Source of the DNA: Gammaproteobacteria bacterium
Lineage (GTDB): Bacteria; Pseudomonadota; Gammaproteobacteria; Porifericomitales; Porifericomitaceae
Length of the DNA stretch: 8,910 bases
Assembly (NCBI GenBank): GCA_028817255.1
Contig: JAPPQA010000111.1
Location: 1 to 8,910, forward strand
Reading direction: 5' to 3'
Shown here piece after piece: positions 1 through 5,058 of the stretch. Under the pieces are notes generated by a model. The model did not search any database. It saw only the letters and a list, made by a program, of their open reading frames with translations, and was not told where the DNA came from. The position numbers and the translations under genes were made by a program. Each line of letters opens with the position of its first letter. Position 1 is the stretch's first letter.

Positions 1-107
1 CTTGAGAGAGAACAACCCGCGCCGCACCGGCGTTGCATAGGCTCGGAAACGCTGGGCACTCCCCCCAGAAAGAGGGAGCGCCATGCAGATCCGGCGCCGC
101 GCCGATG
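1..107. other. Noncoding left flank after the HAD gene
   Basis: GC-rich sequence lying downstream of the minus-strand HAD gene, whose TAG stop is at 108-110. No convincing gene, tRNA or rho-independent terminator was seen on either strand. Base composition changes sharply from this flank to the AT-richer coding sequence that starts near 108, so this is probably close to one edge of the three-gene cassette. The sequence is too short to show what the neighbouring core gene is. Confidence 0.5.
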
Positions 108-632
108 CTATGCAATTTTGAATCTACGATTCAAGTAATCAACCAAATCGGCAACTGTTCGGCAAAGCAGTTCCGGCTCAGAGCCGCTAAGCATAGCGGC
201 ATCCAGGGTTCCCCAGATCGCACCGATCGAGAAAACCCCAGCGGCCTTTGCTGCCTTGGTGTCTTCCGGACGATCCCCGATATGTACAGCATCCTCGGGG
301 GTGATATTCGCGTACTGTAACGCAAGGTTGATCGGGTCCGGATGCGGCTTGCGTCGCGTGGTATTGTGGTAGCCAATCACAACGTCAATGTGCCACCCTT
401 GGTGACGAGCAATTGCCTTGCAATACTGATCGGGGCTTGATGTAACAATAGCGATGGGAATGGCACAACTGTGCAATTTCGAGAGAAGCTCCGAGATTCC
501 CTCATAAGGTGTGATTTCAGGGATTTTCGCAAAGACCGACCTCCATTTCCCAGACTGCTGATATTTCAGTACCGACCGGGAATCAACCAACGTTAAATCG
601 AGATCAAAAATGACCACGGCGTATTGCCTCAC
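108..632 (-). CDS. HAD-superfamily hydrolase (phosphatase), third gene of PRTase-DprA-HAD cassette
   Basis: A 174-residue haloacid dehalogenase-like hydrolase, predicted to be a cytosolic phosphatase acting on a small phosphorylated metabolite. All four HAD motifs are visible: motif I DLDLT with nucleophile Asp10 and acid/base Asp12, motif II VTSS with Thr64, the motif III lysine in RRKPHPDP (Lys95), and motif IV GDRPED (Asp120, Asp124). The short helical insert after motif I (about residues 18-60) suggests a small C1 cap, as in phosphoglycolate phosphatase-like enzymes. The start is GTG at 632-630, directly abutting the TGA stop (635-633) of the DprA-like gene and lacking a clear Shine-Dalgarno, so translation is probably coupled. 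Its GC content resembles the PRTase gene and is lower than that of the core genes. The family and catalytic competence are well supported; the substrate is unknown. By context it could act on a nucleotide or phosphoribosyl product of the PRTase. Confidence 0.9.
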   Translation of the reverse strand: MRQYAVVIFDLDLTLVDSRSVLKYQQSGKWRSVFAKIPEITPYEGISELLSKLHSCAIPIAIVTSSPDQYCKAIARHQGWHIDVVIGYHNTTRRKPHPDPINLALQYANITPEDAVHIGDRPEDTKAAKAAGVFSIGAIWGTLDAAMLSGSEPELLCRTVADLVDYLNRRFKIA

Positions 633-1583
633 TCAAAAAATTGACAGCTGGGTCCTTCCGTGTCCGTAATGTGCTTCACGCCCGCCTTTCTCCTCAAATC
701 TTAAGAGGGACATCGCGTCTGCCGGGCACTCCAAGCTTATCGCTCCTTGTTCTAAAAGCAGGGAATTCCCCTTAGGCGGCTGATGATTAACGCAGTGAAG
801 CGGGTGGGCGACGCAGGCCAATATTTTCCCCTGCTTTCGGGCAAATTTTGCAGTGATCATAGTTCCGTCCCACTCTGGGGTTTCTACGACGATTACCAAC
901 TGCGACAACCCTGCCTGAATTCGATCTCTGAATCCAAACGACTGCCTGTAAGGCGGCGTCCCCGGCGCATACTCGGAAACAAGACAACCGCCGCCAGCGA
1001 TAAGCGCCTCCGCTAAATCGGTGTTTGCTTTGGGATACACGCGGTCCAGGCCATGCGCCATCACGGCAACCCCGCAGCCTTTTGCCTCCAAACACCCCCT
1101 ATGCCCCTCCGTGTCGCAGCCCAAGGCCAAGCCGCTTACGATCACCGCGCCCTCCGTTGCCAAGACCCTTCCGAATTCTCGTGCCCTCCTGCGACCGAAT
1201 TCCGAGGGTTCCTTCGTGCCGACGATGGCGGCAGCGCTGTCTGCATTCAGTCCGCCGGCCTCACCTTTGCAATACAGGATGGGGCAATATCCGCCCAGAA
1301 CAGGAGAGAGATTCTCCTGCAGGGCCTCCAAGCGGCGGGGGTAAAGGGAGTCCCCCAGCGCCAATGCCGTAATGCCATGCCTGCCACACTTTTCCAGGAC
1401 TCCTGAGGCGTAATCCCAAGCCGCACGGGCCTTATCCGAACCGCAACGGGAAAAATCGGCGAATTGCCGCTCATCTCCGGGAAGAGAGTTTCCAGATTGG
1501 AGAATCTCAACCACGCGCTTCGGCTTCTCGCCCAAACGACGCAAGCCAATAGCGAACTGGACGCGATGGAATTTATGTTTCAT
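633..1583 (-). CDS. DprA/Smf-like protein (SLOG superfamily), ShosA-like candidate antitoxin
   Basis: A 316-residue DprA/Smf-family protein counted from ATG 1583. In other contexts DprA binds single-stranded DNA and loads RecA; here the setting suggests a conflict-system role. An N-terminal helical SAM-like part (about residues 1-90) precedes the Rossmann core, which shows AAIVGTKEPSEFG, the VSGLALGCDTEGHRG loop, the GLDRVYPKAN motif, LVSEYAPGT, and FGFRDRIQAGLS in place of the usual FP.RNRIIAGLS, followed by VVET and MITAKFA. The C-terminal winged-helix domain of many DprA proteins is absent, since the protein ends soon after the Rossmann core. ATG 1583 is chosen because it lies 13 bases past the PRTase stop and begins a normal N-terminus. 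An in-frame ATG at 1637 would add a Ser-rich 18-residue extension overlapping the PRTase gene, and it lacks a ribosome site. It sits between PRTase and HAD genes, which fits ShosA-like antitoxins paired with a PRTase toxin. A true competence dprA is a less likely reading. Confidence 0.85.
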   Translation of the reverse strand: MKHKFHRVQFAIGLRRLGEKPKRVVEILQSGNSLPGDERQFADFSRCGSDKARAAWDYASGVLEKCGRHGITALALGDSLYPRRLEALQENLSPVLGGYCPILYCKGEAGGLNADSAAAIVGTKEPSEFGRRRAREFGRVLATEGAVIVSGLALGCDTEGHRGCLEAKGCGVAVMAHGLDRVYPKANTDLAEALIAGGGCLVSEYAPGTPPYRQSFGFRDRIQAGLSQLVIVVETPEWDGTMITAKFARKQGKILACVAHPLHCVNHQPPKGNSLLLEQGAISLECPADAMSLLRFEEKGGREAHYGHGRTQLSIF

Positions 1584-1596
1584 AGCCGATCCGATT

Positions 1597-2277
1597 CTAC
1601 TTCCAGAATTGCTTGATATCACCGAGACGCTCGTCATTATCGTTGTTCGGCCCGATATCCCCTTGAGTTACATACTTCCCAAGAGCGACCGGGAGAATTC
1701 TACATGTGTTTCCGTTGGAGCTCTCAATAGCGATCCGGATTGCCGTGAAAGTCGCTCCTCGTGTGACAAAGTCGTCGAGAATCAAAAATATCGGGCTATC
1801 TTCTTCCAGGCGATTACACTCGTAGTTGGCATTGCGAACCTCGGCATCTCTGTTTTTGCCGTTATCCGTAATGCTATGGAGTGGCCGGTGTTTCTTTTTT
1901 GACAATAGATCAGGCCGAAATTCCAAGCCCTCCATATGATCGCACAACATCTTTGCAAGCCTATACAGCGGCCTGTCAGGCTGAACTTTTTCGACATCAT
2001 GAGACAGCGCCGTTACCACGTAAATCGGTTGCTCCCCCATGTTCAAATTCAACCCGCCAATCAGCGGAGGCAGCTTGTTCTGCAACATAAGATACACTCC
2101 GTCAAATGCTTTCGTGTTACCCGTTTTGAATTCCAGGATTCTACGGCTCCATTTGTCTGGGAGTTCCCGCACGCTCCAAATAAGCGCATATACATTCTCC
2201 CTGTTCCACGCCCACAATCCGTAATCCCCACGTTGCAGGCAAAGCCAACCGCCGTCTGTCGTGTGCATTTGGAACAA
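1597..2277 (-). CDS. ComF-like phosphoribosyltransferase, ShosT-like candidate toxin
   Basis: A 226-residue type I phosphoribosyltransferase-fold protein. The PRPP-binding loop is clear at residues 165-177, LILDDFVTRGATF, with the paired acids Asp168/Asp169 and Thr172, Gly174 and Thr176 contacting the 5'-phosphate. Upstream, LSKKKHRPLHSI followed by a basic R..VRNAN stretch (about 125-151) resembles the segment before the loop in ComF proteins. The cysteine-rich zinc ribbon at the ComF N-terminus is missing and is replaced by about 75 residues rich in Trp and aromatics. The start is TTG 2277, placed 4 bases after a strong AGGAGG ribosome site at 2287-2282; ATG 2268 is an alternative but lies far from that site. 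It is first in the operon, 13 bases before the DprA-like gene. A PRTase toxin next to a DprA-like antitoxin matches ShosTA, which acts in phage defence. The fold is sure, the toxin role is inference from context, and the acceptor base or nucleotide cannot be read from sequence. Confidence 0.8.
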   Translation of the reverse strand: MFQMHTTDGGWLCLQRGDYGLWAWNRENVYALIWSVRELPDKWSRRILEFKTGNTKAFDGVYLMLQNKLPPLIGGLNLNMGEQPIYVVTALSHDVEKVQPDRPLYRLAKMLCDHMEGLEFRPDLLSKKKHRPLHSITDNGKNRDAEVRNANYECNRLEEDSPIFLILDDFVTRGATFTAIRIAIESSNGNTCRILPVALGKYVTQGDIGPNNDNDERLGDIKQFWK

Positions 2278-2280
2278 TCT

Positions 2281-2335
2281 ACCTCCTCGGATTAGACACT
2301 CTTAGAGAATACTCAGCCGCGCACCGCAACGACAA
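2281..2335 (-). promoter_or_regulatory. Candidate promoter and Shine-Dalgarno of the PRTase operon
   Basis: Reading the minus strand, TTGTCG (2335-2330) and TATTCT (2311-2306) are separated by 18 bases, each 4 of 6 matches to sigma-70 hexamers. A start near 2299 would give a short leader carrying AGGAGGT (2287-2281) just ahead of the TTG start at 2277. A nine-base dyad CTCT-T-AGAG (2299-2307) overlaps the -10 and the presumed start point and could be an operator half-site. The ribosome site is convincing, the promoter call is moderate, and the operator idea is weak. Confidence 0.45.
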
Positions 2336-2399
2336 GCCACGTCATATCCGTAGAGAGCGCAGCTGATATGGCCGCCGGTCAAGGGCATTAGCGCTTTAT

Positions 2400-2418
2400 G
2401 CCGCCCTGGCGGGGCGGC
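2400..2418. repeat. GC-rich hairpin
   Basis: GCCGCCC (2400-2406) and GGGCGGC (2412-2418) form a perfect 7-bp stem around a five-base loop TGGCG. No T-tract follows on either strand, so it does not look like a rho-independent terminator. It lies in the GC-rich part of the spacer near the inferred right edge of the acquired cassette. Function unknown. Confidence 0.5.
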
Positions 2419-2457
2419 GCACTGGTTGCCACTGCACCGTGCGGCGCGGTGGCCCAG

Positions 2458-2466
2458 TTATCCACA
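2458..2466 (+). promoter_or_regulatory. Consensus DnaA box (TTATCCACA)
   Basis: An exact match to the DnaA-box consensus TTATCCACA in the noncoding spacer between the PRTase operon and ilvE. It is single, with no second box seen nearby, so it is not an origin by itself. It lies about 6 kb from rpmH, which usually borders dnaA/oriC. It could be a DnaA-responsive or titration site, or a chance match. Confidence 0.45.
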
Positions 2467-2502
2467 ATTGCCTCCGCCTGAACGGAACGCAACGACCGCG
2501 CC

Positions 2503-2532
2503 TTGGACGACTTCCGCCTAAGCGGTTATGAT
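2503..2532 (+). promoter_or_regulatory. Candidate ilvE promoter
   Basis: TTGGAC (2503-2508) and TATGAT (2527-2532, 5 of 6 to TATAAT) with an 18-base spacer point towards ilvE, which starts at 2670. This would give an untranslated leader of about 130 bases. The -10 is good and the -35 is poor. Confidence 0.35.
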
Positions 2533-2582
2533 TGGCGTTTCGAGGAGGCCGCAAGCGCGGGCGATGCGCAACCCGGGACCCG

Positions 2583-2607
2583 GCGCCAGAGAATGCGCCC
2601 AGAGAAC
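2583..2607. repeat. Imperfect tandem repeat, two copies
   Basis: GCGCCAGAGAAT (2583-2594) is followed directly by GCGCCCAGAGAAC (2595-2607), differing by one inserted C and the last base. It lies between the candidate ilvE promoter and the ilvE start, in the presumed leader. It may be a simple slippage duplication. Confidence 0.5.
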
Positions 2608-2669
2608 GAGCCGATTCGCCGGGGGCATGACTTATCGAGGAATATCGCCAAACTGCCGGATTACGGACT

Positions 2670-3629
2670 ATGGAAGATCGCAGAGGATACATCTGGTACG
2701 ACGGAGAGCTGAAGCCCTGGAACGAAGTCCGGGTGCATGTCTTGACCCACACCCTGCACTACGGCACGGGAGTGTTCGAGGGCATCCGCGCCTACGAGGC
2801 CCGCAAAGGAACCGCCGTCTTTCGCCTGGAAGATCATGTCAGCCGGCTGTTCCGCTCCGCCCGCATCCTGAACATTCCGATTCCCTGCCCCCCGGCCGAA
2901 GTCACCGCGGCATGCCTGGAGGCCGTCAGCGCCAACCAACTGCAAACGGCCTATATACGCCCCATGTGCTTCCTGGGCGCGGAGGGCCTGGGGCTGCGGA
3001 CGGATAACCTCAGCAGCCATTTGATCGTCGCCGCCTGGCATTGGGACACCTACCTCGGGCCCAAGGCGCTGGAACAGGGAATCCGCGTCAAGACCTCGTC
3101 TTTTACCAAGCTGCACGTCAATTCCGGCATGTGCAAGGCCAAGGTCAACGGCAACTATGTCAACTCGATGCTGGCATTGCAGGAAGCGCGCGCCAGCGGT
3201 TGCGAAGAGGCCCTGTTGCTGGACACGGACGGCTACGTGGCCGAGTGCAGCGGGGAGAATATCTTTATCGTCCGGGACGGCAGGATTTACACTCCGGAGG
3301 CCACGGCGGCATTGGAGGGCATCACCCGCGACACGGTCCTGCGAATTGCCGAAGACCGCGGCCTGAACGCGCGGGAAAAGCGCATTACCAGAGACGAAGT
3401 GTACGGCGCAGACGAAGTCTTTCTCACCGGGACCGCCGCGGAGGTCACCCCCGTGCGCGAATTGGACAGCCGCCAGATCGGCACCGGCGGGCGCGGCCCG
3501 ATCACCGAACGCCTGCAGCGTCTGTACTTCGACCACGTGCACGGGCGCAGCGAAGCGCATGGGGAATGGCTGCATTACCTGGACGGCGCCCGCAACGCCC
3601 AGCGTCAGCCGCGACGACATGCCGGATAA
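2670..3629 (+). CDS. ilvE: Branched-chain amino acid aminotransferase
   Basis: A 319-residue PLP-dependent class IV aminotransferase, catalysing the reversible transfer of the amino group between glutamate and the 2-oxo acids of valine, leucine and isoleucine in the cytosol. The N-terminus YIWYDGELKPW, then THTLHYGTGVFEGIRAYE (27-43), AYIRP (94-98) and the segment around Lys158 in KVNGNY, aligned with the E. coli PLP lysine in KAGGNY, identify it. GYVAECSGENIF (188-199), EGITRDTVL (216-224) and TGTAAEVTPVRELD (253-266) complete the family pattern. The length is close to the usual 300-310, with a short basic tail QRQPRRHAG. The start ATG 2670 gives the normal N-terminus, though the ribosome site is weak (CGGA). 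It overlaps the next gene by 11 bases, implying co-transcription. Confidence 0.96.
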   Translation: MEDRRGYIWYDGELKPWNEVRVHVLTHTLHYGTGVFEGIRAYEARKGTAVFRLEDHVSRLFRSARILNIPIPCPPAEVTAACLEAVSANQLQTAYIRPMCFLGAEGLGLRTDNLSSHLIVAAWHWDTYLGPKALEQGIRVKTSSFTKLHVNSGMCKAKVNGNYVNSMLALQEARASGCEEALLLDTDGYVAECSGENIFIVRDGRIYTPEATAALEGITRDTVLRIAEDRGLNAREKRITRDEVYGADEVFLTGTAAEVTPVRELDSRQIGTGGRGPITERLQRLYFDHVHGRSEAHGEWLHYLDGARNAQRQPRRHAG

Positions 3630-3819
3630 AGACCCCGCGGTTCGCAAGCCTTACCAGACGAAGCACCACGAGATTCGCCGCGACGAGTTGCCGCTGCACT
3701 GCCCGCCGCCGGGCGCCAGCCTGTGGAACGCCCATCCCAGGGTATATCTGCCGCTGGAGGAAACGGGCAAGGCGCAGTGTCCCTACTGCGGGGCGGAGTT
3801 CGTCCTCAAGGAAGATTAG
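3619..3819 (+). CDS. CHCC-type zinc-finger domain protein (NDUFS6-like)
   Basis: A 66-residue protein of the zf-CHCC family, related to the zinc-binding part of the complex I subunit NDUFS6. Putative ligands are Cys28, His39, Cys54 and Cys57, in LHCPPPG, AHPRVYLPL and CPYCGAEFVL. The role of bacterial stand-alone members is not settled; zinc binding is the only function the sequence supports. ATG 3619 lies inside the last codons of ilvE (11-base overlap, different frame), so expression is probably coupled to ilvE. A longer reading from 3559 would only add translated ilvE antiframe sequence. Genes of this kind commonly sit next to ilvE in gammaproteobacteria. Confidence 0.88.
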   Translation: MPDKDPAVRKPYQTKHHEIRRDELPLHCPPPGASLWNAHPRVYLPLEETGKAQCPYCGAEFVLKED

Positions 3820-3855
3820 AGCCTGTCGCGCGTGCCGTAAGCGCATCGTAGCAGG

Positions 3856-5058
3856 ATGCCGCCGCCCCTGACCGTCGTACAGACGCTGCCTTCCCTGGAG
3901 GGAGGCGGCGGAGTGGAACGGGGAACGCTGGAGCTTGCCCGCAGGCTAGCCCGCGAGGGGCATCGTTCCATCGTGATCTCCAGCGCGGGGCCGCGCACCG
4001 CCGCCCTGCTGGCGGGCCATGGCCGCCATATTCCCTGGCCGATAGGAAAGAAATCTCCCCTTACGCTGGCTCTGGTGCCGCGCCTGCGGGCCTTCCTGGA
4101 GCGCGAGCGCCCCGATATTTTGCATGTGCGCTCGCGGCTGCCGGCATGGATCTGCCACTTGGCGATTCGGCGAATGCCGCCCGCCCGGCGGCCCCGCCTC
4201 GTCAGCACTTTTCACGGCGCCTACTCCGTGAACCGCTACAGCGCGGTAATGGCCAGGGGAGAGCGCGTTATCGCCGTGTCCCGATTCATCCGCGAGTATA
4301 TCCTGCGCCACTTCCCCGCGGATTGCGCGGAAGAACGGCTGGTCCTCATTCCCAGGGGAATTGACCCCGGGGTCTTCCCCTTCGGGTTCCGCCCCGACGC
4401 CGAATGGCTGCGCCGCTGGCGCAGCGAGCGCCCCGGCCTGGAAGAAAAACGCATCGTCACCCTGCCGGCGCGCCTGTCGCTGAGAAAGGGCGTGGAAGAC
4501 TTTATCGCAACGATCAAGGCGCTGAAGAAAAAGCGGATACCGGTACACGGCCTGATCCCGGGGAAAATCGAGGCGCGAAAGACGCGGCTGCTCAACCGCT
4601 TGCGGCGGCAGAGCGCCCGGATGGGGGTAGCGGAAGATATCTCCTTCCTGGGCCACCGCGACGACATACGGGAGATCCTGTCCATCTCCGACGCGGTGCT
4701 CTCCCTCTCCGAGAAACCCGAGTCCTTCGGGCGCACGGTACTGGAGGCATGCAGCCTGGGGGTGCCGGTCGTGGCCTACGACCACGGAGGCGCCGGCGAG
4801 ATCCTGGACGCCCTGTTCCCCCAGGGGAAAGTCCGCCCCGGCGACCGGGAACAACTGGCGCACAAGCTCGCCGGGCTTCTCGAGCGACCCGCGCGCCCGC
4901 GCCGCCGTCACCCCTATCTGCTGGAGGACATGCTGAGCCGCACCCTCGCGCTCTACGAGGAGCTTGCCGCCGAGCCCGCTTCTCTTGCCGCTACTTCCCC
5001 AGGCAAAAGCGCGAGAAGATCCGATCCAGCAGATCCCCGGCGGGCGCCACGCCGATAA
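3856..5058 (+). CDS. Family 4 glycosyltransferase (GT-B)
   Basis: A 400-residue GT4 glycosyltransferase, predicted to transfer a sugar from an activated donor to a cell-surface acceptor such as lipopolysaccharide or exopolysaccharide at the inner face of the cytoplasmic membrane. The N-terminal acceptor domain opens with VVQTLPSLEGGGGVERG (7-23) and contains STFHGAYS (117-124) and AVSRFIREYI (140-149). IPRGID (165-170) leads into the C-terminal donor domain with ARLSLRKGVEDFI (205-217), FLGHRDDI (264-271) and the E-x7-E signature at Glu289/Glu297 in PESFGRTVLEA. No membrane segment is evident. The last 20-odd residues, basic and low-complexity, are encoded antisense to the mnmE 3' end and look like accidental read-through rather than a domain. 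The start ATG 3856 follows AGCAGG at very short spacing. It lies 36 bases after the zinc-finger gene, so probably the same operon. Donor and acceptor cannot be assigned. Confidence 0.9.
   Translation: MPPPLTVVQTLPSLEGGGGVERGTLELARRLAREGHRSIVISSAGPRTAALLAGHGRHIPWPIGKKSPLTLALVPRLRAFLERERPDILHVRSRLPAWICHLAIRRMPPARRPRLVSTFHGAYSVNRYSAVMARGERVIAVSRFIREYILRHFPADCAEERLVLIPRGIDPGVFPFGFRPDAEWLRRWRSERPGLEEKRIVTLPARLSLRKGVEDFIATIKALKKKRIPVHGLIPGKIEARKTRLLNRLRRQSARMGVAEDISFLGHRDDIREILSISDAVLSLSEKPESFGRTVLEACSLGVPVVAYDHGGAGEILDALFPQGKVRPGDREQLAHKLAGLLERPARPRRRHPYLLEDMLSRTLALYEELAAEPASLAATSPGKSARRSDPADPRRAPRR

Larger units (their letters stand above)
2278..2669. other. 392-base divergent intergenic region
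   Basis: A stretch without a recognisable gene between the minus-strand PRTase operon and plus-strand ilvE. It contains a candidate promoter and strong ribosome site for the PRTase operon, a GC hairpin, a consensus DnaA box, a candidate ilvE promoter and an imperfect tandem repeat, each listed separately. The AT-richer composition of the cassette continues to roughly position 2310, after which the sequence becomes GC-rich like the core, so the right edge of the acquired segment probably lies within about 2300-2450. No tRNA, integrase remnant or convincing attachment repeat was found. Confidence 0.6.

Noticed and set aside
33..115. 8-base inverted repeat TTGCATAG / CTATGCAA across the HAD stop
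   Set aside because: The 67-base spacer and the lack of a T-tract make it unconvincing as a terminator; it is likely chance.
633..1583. Reading the DprA-like gene as an ordinary competence dprA
   Set aside because: Its lower-GC neighbours, its PRTase and HAD partners, the missing winged helix and the changed RNR motif fit a conflict-system paralogue better.
1584..1637. Upstream ATG 1637 as start of the DprA-like gene
   Set aside because: No ribosome site, a low-complexity Ser-rich extension and overlap with the PRTase coding sequence; ATG 1583 gives the natural N-terminus. Not fully excluded.
2400..2418. GC hairpin as a rho-independent terminator
   Set aside because: No run of T follows the stem on either strand, and no gene ends close by.
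17..2449. 11-base inverted repeat flanking the cassette (17-27 CCGCGCCGCAC and 2439-2449 GTGCGGCGCGG)
   Set aside because: Short and made only of GC-rich words common in this genome; inverted rather than direct, and no element-like ends. Not enough to call termini or attachment sites.
2503..2712. Small plus-strand open frame upstream of and into ilvE
   Set aside because: It begins with TTG lacking a ribosome site, overlaps ilvE out of frame and resembles no known protein.
2661..3647. Long minus-strand open frame of 328 codons opposite ilvE
   Set aside because: It is the antisense shadow of a clearly identified ilvE in GC-rich DNA; its translation shows no family motif.
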